64,000 bases of DNA from positions 135,039 through 199,038 of the forward strand of contig JAXMOA010000010.1 in NCBI GenBank assembly GCA_034670145.1. The letters are read 5' to 3'. Every line of letters starts with the position of its first letter. The stretch's first letter is position 1. A program made the translations under genes and the position numbers. The DNA is from HXMU1420-2 sp034670145 (GTDB taxonomy: Bacteria > Pseudomonadota > Alphaproteobacteria > Rhodobacterales > Rhodobacteraceae). The notes under the pieces were generated by a model. That model saw nothing but the letters and a program-made list of their open reading frames with translations, searched no databases and had not been told where the DNA came from. Below are positions 35,122 to 42,899 of the stretch, in pieces.

Positions 35122-37650
35122 ATGTCAAACCAAATCCGCATCCAGGTGCAAGGGCTCAGCTGCGCGGCCTGCGCCGGTCGCGCTGAACAGGCGTTGCTGG
35201 CCGTCGAGGGCGTGCAATCGGCGACCGTCAATGTGGCCGACCATTCGGCCCTGATCGCGCTGGACGGGGCAAATGCAACGGCAATTCACGACGCGCTGGA
35301 CGCCGCAGGCTATCCGGCCCAGACCGAAACCACAGAGCTGAGCCTTGACGGCATGACATGCGCCGGATGCGCCGCGCGGGTTGAACGCACGCTGAGCGAC
35401 CTGCCCGGCATAACCCGGGCGCAGGTCAATTTTGCCGACCGGTCCGCCCGCCTCACCGGGTTGAGCGGCGCAACCAGCCCACAGGCCGCCATCGCCGCCG
35501 TCCGGGCGGCGGGCTATGACGCCGCGCCGCGCCAGTCCGCACATGCGCCCGACGCGCCCCACCAGGCCCAAAACGACCCCGCCGCGCGCGAAATCGCTGA
35601 AAACCGCCGCCGGGCACTGGTTGCCGGGGCGCTGACGCTGCCGGTCTTTGTCCTTGAAATGGGCGGCCACCTGGTTCCGGGGTTTCACCACTGGATCGCG
35701 CAGACGCTGGGCCAGACCCAATCCTGGCTGCTTCAGTTCGTGCTGATCACCCTGGTCCTGATCGGCCCGGGCCGCCCCTTCCTGCAACGCGGCGTGCCAG
35801 ACCTGCTGCGCGGCCACCCCGATATGAACAGCCTTGTCGCCATCGGCACCCTCGCCGCCTGGACCTATTCGACCGTCGCCCTCTTTGCCCCCGGCCTGCT
35901 GCCGCAAACCGCACAGGCCGTGTATTTCGAGGCCGCAGGCGTCATCATCACCCTCATCCTTTTGGGCCGCTGGCTCGAGGCGCGCGCCCGCGGGCAGGCG
36001 GGCACCGCCATCCGCGCCCTGATCGGGCTGCAACCGCGCACCGCCCGCGTCGAATCCCCCGACGGCACGCTCACAGATACCGACCTCAGCCAGATCGCCG
36101 TCGGCGACCTTCTGCACCTGCGCCCGGGCGAACGGGTGGCCGTGGATGGCACCCTTCACGACGGCACCACGCATCTGGATGAAAGCATGCTGACTGGCGA
36201 ACCCATGCCCGTGCCCAAAGCCCCCGGAGACACAGTCTCCGCCGGCACCGTCAATGGCCCCGGTTCGGTCCGCTACGTCGCCCAGCGCGTTGGTAGTGAA
36301 ACCACATTGGCACAGATCATCGACATGGTGCGCCAGGCCCAGGGCGGGCGGCTGCCCATCCAATCGCTCGCGGATCACGTCGTTTCCCGGTTTGTCCCGG
36401 CCGTGCTGGTGATTGCCGCGCTCACCGTGCTGGGATGGCTGCTGCTCGGGCCGGACCCGGCGCTCAGCAATGCCCTGGTGGCCGGTGTCTCTGTGCTGAT
36501 CATCGCCTGCCCCTGCGCCATGGGGCTGGCCACGCCCGTCTCGGTCATGGTCGCCACCGGACGCGGCGCCCAGCTTGGGATTCTGCTGCGCCAGGGCGAG
36601 GCCCTGCAACGGCTTCAGGAAACCCGCGTTGTCGCCTTTGACAAAACCGGCACGCTGACTCAGGGCACGCCCCGGCTGATCCAGACCCACAGGCTGGGCG
36701 ACTGGAGCGAGGATCACGTGCTCCGCCTTGTCGCCGCCGCCGAATCCCGCTCTGAACATCCGCTGGCCCGCGCGCTCACCGATGCGGCCAAATCCGTCCC
36801 GGAAACCGCGCAGGTCAGCGACGTGCAGGCGCTGTCGGGCCTTGGCCTGCGTGCCCAGGTTCAGGACAATGGCCAAAGCTACGCGCTGCTCATCGGCTCT
36901 GCCCGCCTGCTGGGCGACCACGGGCTGGACCTGTCACAGGTGGACGCGCAGATCGAAACCGCCGAATCCGCCGGTCACAGCATCGTATTGGCCGCCATCG
37001 ACAACAGACCCGCCGCGCTGTTTACCATCGCCGACACCCTCCGCCCCGAGGCTCAGAGCCTCATCGCCGCCCTCCATGCGCGTGGCCTGAAAACCGCCAT
37101 GATCACCGGCGATTCCGAGCGTGCCGCGCGCCATATCGGGGACCGGCTGGGGGTCAGCCATGTGGTCGCCGGCGTCCTGCCAGATGGCAAGGCGCGCGAA
37201 ATCGAGCGCCTGCGCGCCACCTACGGGCCGGTCGCCTTTGTGGGTGACGGCATCAATGACGCCCCCGCACTGGCCGCCGCAAATGTCGGGCTGGCCATGG
37301 GCACCGGCACCGATGTCGCCATCCAGAGCGCGCAGGTCGTGCTCGCCGGGGCCCGGCTCGGCACGGTTCTGACCGCACTCGACCTGTCCAAGCGCACCAT
37401 GCGCAACATCCGCCAGAACCTCGTCTGGGCCTTTGGCTACAACACGCTGCTGATCCCGGTCGCGGCTGGCGCGCTCTATCCGTTCACCGGCCTGCTGCTC
37501 TCTCCGATGCTCGCGGCCGGGGCGATGGCGCTCAGCTCGGTCTTTGTGGTCACCAACGCCCTGCGTCTGCACCGCTTTGCCGCGCCCGAAACCACCCCGG
37601 CCACCCGGGGCCCACATCCCTCAAAGGCAACCCTGGCTCATGAACATTAA
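35122..37650 (+). CDS. copA: Cu(I)-exporting P1B-type ATPase
   Basis: An 842-residue P-type ATPase. Two N-terminal heavy-metal-binding domains carry CAAC (14-17) and CAGC (80-83). The membrane metal site is CPC in ACPCAMGLATP (near 463), the phosphorylated Asp507 is in DKTGTLT, HP is in SEHPLARAL, and GDGINDAPALA is near 710. The CPC motif and the CueR promoter and cueR partner point to Cu(I) export from the cytoplasm. The 3' end overlaps the cueR start by 11 nt. Confidence 0.95.
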   Translation: MSNQIRIQVQGLSCAACAGRAEQALLAVEGVQSATVNVADHSALIALDGANATAIHDALDAAGYPAQTETTELSLDGMTCAGCAARVERTLSDLPGITRAQVNFADRSARLTGLSGATSPQAAIAAVRAAGYDAAPRQSAHAPDAPHQAQNDPAAREIAENRRRALVAGALTLPVFVLEMGGHLVPGFHHWIAQTLGQTQSWLLQFVLITLVLIGPGRPFLQRGVPDLLRGHPDMNSLVAIGTLAAWTYSTVALFAPGLLPQTAQAVYFEAAGVIITLILLGRWLEARARGQAGTAIRALIGLQPRTARVESPDGTLTDTDLSQIAVGDLLHLRPGERVAVDGTLHDGTTHLDESMLTGEPMPVPKAPGDTVSAGTVNGPGSVRYVAQRVGSETTLAQIIDMVRQAQGGRLPIQSLADHVVSRFVPAVLVIAALTVLGWLLLGPDPALSNALVAGVSVLIIACPCAMGLATPVSVMVATGRGAQLGILLRQGEALQRLQETRVVAFDKTGTLTQGTPRLIQTHRLGDWSEDHVLRLVAAAESRSEHPLARALTDAAKSVPETAQVSDVQALSGLGLRAQVQDNGQSYALLIGSARLLGDHGLDLSQVDAQIETAESAGHSIVLAAIDNRPAALFTIADTLRPEAQSLIAALHARGLKTAMITGDSERAARHIGDRLGVSHVVAGVLPDGKAREIERLRATYGPVAFVGDGINDAPALAAANVGLAMGTGTDVAIQSAQVVLAGARLGTVLTALDLSKRTMRNIRQNLVWAFGYNTLLIPVAAGALYPFTGLLLSPMLAAGAMALSSVFVVTNALRLHRFAAPETTPATRGPHPSKATLAHEH

Positions 37651-38038
37651 AGACGTCTCGGACCGCACCGGCCTGCCGGCCAAAACCATCCGCTATTACG
37701 AAGACATCGACCTGATCCACCCGGCCCGCCGCAACAATGGCTACCGCGACTTCTCGGACGCCGATTGTCACAAGCTCGCCTTCCTCAGCCGCGCCCGCAC
37801 CCTTGGCTTTTCCATCGAAGACTGCCGCACCCTGCTGGGTCTGTATCAGGACGAATCCCGCGCCAGCGCCGATGTCCGCGCCGTTGCCGCCCATCACCTG
37901 GACCGCATCGACACCAAACTGCGCGAGTTGCAGGAACTGCGCGACACCCTCAGCGGCCTCGTCTCGGCCTGCGCCGGAGACAACCGGCCCGATTGCCCGA
38001 TCCTGCGCGACCTCGCCAAAAACCCAGAGCCCGGCTAA
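37640..38038 (+). CDS. cueR: MerR-family copper-responsive regulator
   Basis: A 132-residue CueR. The winged helix begins MNIKDVSDRTGLPAKTIRYYEDIDLI; the dimerisation helix follows, and the C-terminal metal loop has Cys111 and Cys119 spaced C-X7-C (CAGDNRPDC), with Ser76 at the place that selects monovalent ions in CueR. I chose ATG 37640 by homology; it overlaps copA by 11 nt, so the regulator is made from the copA transcript and would be self-amplifying. Its stop overlaps the convergent carbonic anhydrase stop by 4 nt. Confidence 0.93.
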   Translation: MNIKDVSDRTGLPAKTIRYYEDIDLIHPARRNNGYRDFSDADCHKLAFLSRARTLGFSIEDCRTLLGLYQDESRASADVRAVAAHHLDRIDTKLRELQELRDTLSGLVSACAGDNRPDCPILRDLAKNPEPG

Positions 38039-38685
38039 ACTGTCGTGAACGTCCCGGTGGCAGGGTCAAAACACTCCAGCCCGCCCTCACCGATATCCGT
38101 CCACAACCCATGCAGCGTCAACGACTCGTCCTTGACCGCCGACTCGATGAACGGAAAGGTCATCAGGTTCTCAAGCGACCGCATCACCGCCTGCTTCTCC
38201 AGCTGACGCGCCTGCTCTTCCGGGTCTTCGATATTGGCCACAACCTCGTAATTGGGCCGCAGAATATCCATCCACCGCCCGACAAAGCTCTCCGGCCGCT
38301 CCAGCTCGGGCGCATGACCCTCGCACATCTCGATACAGCCGCGCACACCGCCACATTGCGAATGCCCCAACACGATCAAATGCGCCACATTCAACGCCGT
38401 CACCGCATATTCCACCGCCGCACTCGTCCCGTGATGATCCCCATCCGGCTCATAAGGCGGCACCAGATTCGCAATATTGCGATGGATAAAGAACTCCCCC
38501 TGATCCGCCCCGAAAATCGACGTCACATGCACCCGGCTGTCACAGCACGAAATCACCATCGCCCTGGGCCGCTGCCCCTCGGTCGCCAAACGCCGATACC
38601 ACGTTCGGTTCTCGGCATAGCCGGTCGCCTTCCAACCATGGTACCGCTGGATCAGATATGAGGGCAAAGGTTTCGCCAATTTCAT
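38035..38685 (-). CDS. Beta-class carbonic anhydrase
   Basis: A 216-residue beta-carbonic anhydrase. The zinc ligands are Cys48 (CDSR motif, with Asp49-Arg51 dyad), His108 and Cys111 (GHSQCGG). It interconverts CO2 and bicarbonate in the cytoplasm. The length and the motif IHRNIANLVPPYEPDGDHHGTSAA match the proteobacterial group often annotated as can or cynT. It is a single minus-strand gene, convergent with cueR and separated from the next gene by 167 bp with no obvious signal. Confidence 0.95.
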   Translation of the reverse strand: MKLAKPLPSYLIQRYHGWKATGYAENRTWYRRLATEGQRPRAMVISCCDSRVHVTSIFGADQGEFFIHRNIANLVPPYEPDGDHHGTSAAVEYAVTALNVAHLIVLGHSQCGGVRGCIEMCEGHAPELERPESFVGRWMDILRPNYEVVANIEDPEEQARQLEKQAVMRSLENLMTFPFIESAVKDESLTLHGLWTDIGEGGLECFDPATGTFTTV

Positions 38686-38852
38686 GGTCTCGTCCGCTCT
38701 TTGCTAAGGTCCGTTACAGGCTAACTAGCCGCGATTTGCCTCGAATTATAGGCAGATGAGCACGCGGCAGAAAGAATTTGCAAAATATTTCGGCTCAGAT
38801 TGCCATCAGCCGTGGGGGCACAACATAACATCGGACGATGACGGTGGGACTA

Positions 38853-39224
38853 ATGACAGAACTACGATTTAAGGAAAACGTGCGCTTGGACAGCGATCGA
38901 CTGAACCAGTTGATCCGAAATCTCAGCCAGGCCGACGCCGAAGACATCATCTGCCGCACCGTGGCCGAACTCGGCAGCCTGATCAACAAATGCGAACAGG
39001 CCTACCAACAACACGACAGCACCAGCCTGTCCCGCCAGGTCGCAGCAGTCGCCAGAACCGCAGGCCAATTGGGCATGACAAAACTGCAACGCATCGCCAT
39101 GCATGTCACACAAACCCTGGCCCAGGGCGACCCAACCGCAACCGCCGCAACGCTGGCGCGGCTGGTCCGGGTCGGTGACCTCTCGCTCTGCGCCGTCTGG
39201 GATGTCGAAGGCCTCTCTGTCTGA
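38853..39224 (+). CDS. Small all-helical protein of unknown function
   Basis: A 123-residue protein starting at ATG 38853 (GGTGGGAC just upstream; ATG 38838 is an alternative adding five residues). The sequence is predicted helical, with LNQLIRNLSQADAEDIICRTVAELG and SLSRQVAAVARTAGQLGMT, and ends with DLSLCAVWDVEGLSV. Length and the central helix pair recall histidine phosphotransfer (HPt) domains, but the conserved HXXKG phospho-His motif is not there. I do not recognise a defined family. No operon partner is certain; a hairpin at 39244-39265 follows. Confidence 0.7.
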   Translation: MTELRFKENVRLDSDRLNQLIRNLSQADAEDIICRTVAELGSLINKCEQAYQQHDSTSLSRQVAAVARTAGQLGMTKLQRIAMHVTQTLAQGDPTATAATLARLVRVGDLSLCAVWDVEGLSV

Positions 39225-39243
39225 CACCAAACCACATCCACAA

Positions 39244-39265
39244 CCCGGACCCCCAACCGTCCGGG
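39244..39265 (+). terminator. Hairpin after the small helical gene
   Basis: CCCGGAC, an 8-base loop, GTCCGGG: a perfect 7-bp stem 20 nt past the stop at 39224. There is no T run. It separates the small gene from the aminopeptidase gene. Confidence 0.45.
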
Positions 39266-39339
39266 CGCAGGCAATTGGCCTTGCGGCCACATGACCAATC
39301 CGGCAACCTCCGCCCTGTCCCTCAGACCGGAGCGCCCAA

Positions 39340-40746
39340 ATGCCGCTGACTTTTGCCTCAACCCCAGACCCATCCGCAAATCCCGCAATCGACTTGCATG
39401 TGATCGAAAGCGCAAAGCTGGAAAACTGGTTGAGCCTGGCCGACTCACGCACCCAAAACTGGGTCGCCAACAGCAGCTTCACCGGCGCCCTGGGCCAATC
39501 CCTCGTCGTGCCAGACGCGCAGGGCGGCATCGCCTGCGCGCTCGCCGGATATGGCTCTGCCGCAACGCGGGCGCGCACGCGCTTTGCGCTGGCCACCGCT
39601 GGCGCACAGCTGCCCGCCGGCCCATACCGCATCGCCTCGGGCCTCGATCAGGACACCGAATCACAAACCCTCGAAACCGAATGCCTCGGCTGGCTGCTCG
39701 CCGGATACCGCTTTGACCGCTACAAATCCGCCAACCCCCCGATGCCCGGCCTGATCGCCCCAACCGGCATCGACCCGGCCAAAGTCGAAGCCATCGCCAA
39801 CGGAGAGGCCCTGACCCGCGACCTCATCAACACACCGGCCTCTGACATGGGCCCGGGCGAGCTTGAAACCGCCGCCCGCGACCTCGCCCAGCGCCACGGC
39901 GCCACCTGCGCCGTTACCACCGGCGACACGCTGCTCACCGCCAACTTTCCAATGATCCACGCCGTCGGACGCGCCTCTACCCGCGCCCCGCGCCTGATCG
40001 ACATGCATTGGGGCACCAGCGGCCCAACCCTCACCCTCGTCGGCAAAGGCGTCTGCTTTGACACCGGCGGGCTGGACCTGAAACCAGCAGCCTCCATGGG
40101 GCTGATGAAAAAGGACATGGGCGGCTCGGCCGCCGTCCTGGGCCTGGCCCATATGATCATGGCGCTCAACATGCCCCTGCGCCTGCGCGTTCTGATCCCG
40201 GCCGTCGAAAACGCCGTCAGCGGCAATGCCTTCCGCCCGCAGGATATCCTGACCTCCCGCAAGGGCCTCACCGTCGAAATCAACAACACCGACGCCGAGG
40301 GCCGGCTGGTCCTGGCCGATGCGCTCGCCCTCGCGGACGAAGCCGCGCCAGACCTGATCCTCTCCATGGCCACGCTGACCGGCGCCGCCCGCGTCGCCGT
40401 CGGGCCTGACCTCGCGCCCTTCTATGCCACAGACGCGGGCCACGCCGCCGCCATCACACAAGGCGGGCAAACCGCCGCCGACCCGGTCTGGCAAATGCCC
40501 TTTCATGACCCATACGAACCCATGATCGAACCGGGCATCGCCGACCTCGACAACGCGCCCAAGGGCGGCTTTGCCGGCTCGATCACCGCCGCCCTGTTCC
40601 TGCGCCGCTTTGTCGACCAGACCCCATATGTCCATTTCGACATCTACGGCTGGCAACCCGACAATACACCAGCCCGCCCCCGCGGCGGCACCGGTCAGGG
40701 CGCCCGCGCCATCCTCGCCGCCCTGCCAGATCTGCTGGACCTATGA
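39340..40746 (+). CDS. M17 leucyl aminopeptidase family protein
   Basis: A 468-residue M17 metallopeptidase. The two-metal site is intact: GKGVCFDTGGLDLKP (near 240) supplies Lys and Asp ligands, KKDMGGSAAV the next, and NTDAEGRLVLADAL (near 315) the signature Asp/Glu and catalytic Arg. It removes N-terminal residues from peptides in the cytoplasm. It is slightly shorter than PepA (about 500 residues), as usual for the PepB-like rhodobacterial form. Its stop overlaps the start of the NlpC/P60 gene by 4 nt, a tight pairing. Confidence 0.93.
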   Translation: MPLTFASTPDPSANPAIDLHVIESAKLENWLSLADSRTQNWVANSSFTGALGQSLVVPDAQGGIACALAGYGSAATRARTRFALATAGAQLPAGPYRIASGLDQDTESQTLETECLGWLLAGYRFDRYKSANPPMPGLIAPTGIDPAKVEAIANGEALTRDLINTPASDMGPGELETAARDLAQRHGATCAVTTGDTLLTANFPMIHAVGRASTRAPRLIDMHWGTSGPTLTLVGKGVCFDTGGLDLKPAASMGLMKKDMGGSAAVLGLAHMIMALNMPLRLRVLIPAVENAVSGNAFRPQDILTSRKGLTVEINNTDAEGRLVLADALALADEAAPDLILSMATLTGAARVAVGPDLAPFYATDAGHAAAITQGGQTAADPVWQMPFHDPYEPMIEPGIADLDNAPKGGFAGSITAALFLRRFVDQTPYVHFDIYGWQPDNTPARPRGGTGQGARAILAALPDLLDL

Positions 40747-41603
40747 GCGACCGCCGCAGCCTGCGCGCAAATCAACGGGTCGCACATGTCTCACTGCGCG
40801 GCCAGACCGGCATCACCCAACTGGTCGAGGGCGAAACCTTTCGCATCGCCCGTGACGTGACCGATCTGTGCAACAACCCCCACGGTGACCGAGACCGGCA
40901 ATTGGTCCGCGGCGAAGACTTCTGCATGCTCGACGCCCAGGACGGCTGGGCCTTCGGCTTTGCCGAACGTGACGGCTATGTCGGCTGGATCGAAACCGCA
41001 CATTTCATGCCGCAATCGGTTGCCCCTACCCATATGGTCACCGCGCCGCGCAGCTATTGCAAAACCTCCCCGGGGCTCAAGGACATGGGCCGCGTCACGC
41101 CGCTCTCTTTCGGATCGCGCCTGTCCGTGGTGCGTGAAATCGACGGCTGGGCCGAAATCGACTGGAGCCGGGGGCTGGTCGATATCCGCCGCTACGTCCC
41201 CCTGACACATCTGACCAGCCTGCCGCTGACTCTCCGCGATCCGGTAAGCGTGGCACAGAAATTCCTGGGCACGCCCTATCTCTGGGGCGGCAATTCCGCC
41301 TTCGGCATTGATTGCTCGGGCCTCATACAGGCCGCCTTCCTCGCCTGCGGCATCCCCTGCCCGGGCGACAGTGACCAGCAAGAGGCCGCGCTTGGCTCAA
41401 AAATTGAGCACTCAGACCCCCTCCAGCGCGGCGATCTGCTGTTTTGGCGCGGGCACGTGGCCATGGTCGTGGACGATCAGCAGCTGATTCACGCCAATGC
41501 CCACCATATGGCCGTCACCTACGAAGGGATCAACGCCGCCATTGAACGGATAGAGGCCAGCGCAGACGGCCCCGTCACATCGCGCCGCCGGGTCAGGCTC
41601 TAG
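40743..41603 (+). CDS. NlpC/P60 family peptidase with N-terminal SH3-like domains
   Basis: A 286-residue protein. Two bacterial SH3-like modules (about 12-90 and 95-155) precede the NlpC/P60 cysteine peptidase with Cys191 (GIDCSGLIQ), His238 (RGHVAMV) and His250. No signal peptide is visible, so it probably acts on cytoplasmic muropeptides imported during wall recycling, like dipeptidyl peptidase VI. The 4-nt overlap with the aminopeptidase gene suggests that the two degrade cell-wall peptides together. Confidence 0.92.
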   Translation: MSDRRSLRANQRVAHVSLRGQTGITQLVEGETFRIARDVTDLCNNPHGDRDRQLVRGEDFCMLDAQDGWAFGFAERDGYVGWIETAHFMPQSVAPTHMVTAPRSYCKTSPGLKDMGRVTPLSFGSRLSVVREIDGWAEIDWSRGLVDIRRYVPLTHLTSLPLTLRDPVSVAQKFLGTPYLWGGNSAFGIDCSGLIQAAFLACGIPCPGDSDQQEAALGSKIEHSDPLQRGDLLFWRGHVAMVVDDQQLIHANAHHMAVTYEGINAAIERIEASADGPVTSRRRVRL

Positions 41604-41694
41604 ACAGGGCTTTGCTCGGCCCATGACAGCGCAAAACGCGCCGTGTCCCGGGCATGTATTTTCCGATAATCTTTTTATATCAAGTGCTTAACCC

Positions 41695-41714
41695 AATGTC
41701 CCAGCTGGGACATT
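41695..41714. repeat. Perfect 20-bp palindrome
   Basis: AATGTCCCAGCTGGGACATT reads the same on both strands. It lies 6 bp beyond the DUF2794 stop codon and 91 bp after the NlpC/P60 stop. It could fold into an 8-bp stem with an AGCT loop and terminate the convergent transcripts, or be a protein-binding site. There is no T run on either side. Confidence 0.75.
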
Positions 41715-41720
41715 TCCGGT

Positions 41721-42065
41721 TCAATCGACCGCGCGGATCAATTTACGCTCCAAAACCCGCAAAACCGTCTTCAAATCCTGCCCCCGTTTCAGAATCTGAC
41801 CATCCATCCCGGTCACAGAGTACATACCCTGCCGATTGCGCAGCTTGGGGGTCTTTTCAATCCGATACAAAGGCGTCTCAGCGGTCCGGCGAAACACTGA
41901 AAACACCGCCCGATCGCTCAAACAAGAGATCCCATAATCGCGCCATTCACCGGCGGCGACCATGCGGCCATATAGGGACAGGATGACAGACAGCTCTTTT
42001 CGGTCAAACGCAACTTGTTGCGGGGTAGAGCCATGGGAGAAGGGCACAGTATTTTGAAAACTCAT
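41721..42065 (-). CDS. DUF2794 domain protein
   Basis: A 114-residue protein with the DUF2794 pattern: QQVAFDRKELSVILSLYGRMVAAGEWRDYGI followed by RAVFSVFRRTAETPLYRIEKTPKL. The family is confined to Alphaproteobacteria and has no known role. ATG 42065 (MSFQNTVPF) has GGCTGGGG upstream; ATG 42083 is an alternative adding six residues. It lies 31 bp upstream-side of the paaX stop on the same strand. Confidence 0.85.
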   Translation of the reverse strand: MSFQNTVPFSHGSTPQQVAFDRKELSVILSLYGRMVAAGEWRDYGISCLSDRAVFSVFRRTAETPLYRIEKTPKLRNRQGMYSVTGMDGQILKRGQDLKTVLRVLERKLIRAVD

Positions 42066-42095
42066 ACCCCAGCCTTGCGCCATTTTTCGCCCAGA

Positions 42096-42890
42096 TCAAG
42101 CCTTTGCGCGCATCCCAAATCTATTTACCACCGCTTCATCCGCCCCCGGCAGGCCCGACCCGCCCCCACAGGGCGCGTCCAACCAGGTCTCCGCAGGGCC
42201 CACCAGCGCCGCATAAGCCCGCGCCACGGCCGCACGAGGGTCGGCCAGCGGGGCATCCAGCGGCAGCAATTCCGCCAACGGCTCGGGATAACGCAGCACA
42301 ATCCGGCGCCAGCGATGGATCAGCAGCAACCGCGCCGCCGCCGCATCCAGCGGGTCCGTGATCGAGGGCAGCACCAACAGATCCCCCGCCAGCGCCGCCA
42401 ACGCCGCCCGATAGGACGGCTCCAGAAACGCCGCGCGATAGGCATCCGACAACCGGCTCAACTGGCCTGTCACCGCGACATCACCCTCGCCCGTCATCTG
42501 ATCTGCCGGAACCAGACTGATCCGCGGCACCCCGCCATCACCCAGCGTGACCGACAGCCCCCAACGTTCCACCGGGGCGGCGCGCGGCGGCGCATAAATC
42601 GCCGAAGTGGCCGGTTCAAATTGCGCCAGCCCCTCCCGGCTCAGCCGACAGATACTGCTGCGCCCGCTCCGCTCCCGCTGAATCCAGCCATCGCTGTCCA
42701 GGCGGGACAAGGCGGTGCGCAAGGCCCCCGGCTCCACCCCGACCCGCCCCAACAACAGGTTCAGGCGAGTGGTTGAAATCGCGCCACCCCGGTGCTGCAC
42801 CAGATCACCAAAAGCGGTGATCACCAGCGACCAGACACGCAGTCTTCCTTCGGCGCGCAATGACGCGATGAGTGGGGCAATCGGATCCAT
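42096..42890 (-). CDS. paaX: Phenylacetic acid degradation repressor PaaX
   Basis: A 264-residue PaaX-family repressor. The N-terminal winged helix (LRVWSLVITAFGDLVQHRGG, LLGRVGVEPGALRTALSRLDSDGWI) is followed by the PaaX central and C-terminal domains (RGALAALAGDLLVLP-like region). In E. coli PaaX represses paa genes and is released by phenylacetyl-CoA. It lies 9 bp downstream of paaZ on the same strand, so it is co-transcribed with it. Confidence 0.9.
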   Translation of the reverse strand: MDPIAPLIASLRAEGRLRVWSLVITAFGDLVQHRGGAISTTRLNLLLGRVGVEPGALRTALSRLDSDGWIQRERSGRSSICRLSREGLAQFEPATSAIYAPPRAAPVERWGLSVTLGDGGVPRISLVPADQMTGEGDVAVTGQLSRLSDAYRAAFLEPSYRAALAALAGDLLVLPSITDPLDAAAARLLLIHRWRRIVLRYPEPLAELLPLDAPLADPRAAVARAYAALVGPAETWLDAPCGGGSGLPGADEAVVNRFGMRAKA

Positions 42891-42899
42891 CCGTCCCCT

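Noticed and set aside
35125..36921. A 598-codon minus-strand frame opposite copA
   Set aside because: Its sequence is low-complexity Gly/Gln/Asp-rich with no family resemblance, and it mirrors the copA codons.
39661..40656. A 331-codon minus-strand frame opposite the M17 aminopeptidase gene
   Set aside because: Shadow frame; the aminopeptidase on the other strand has intact catalytic motifs.
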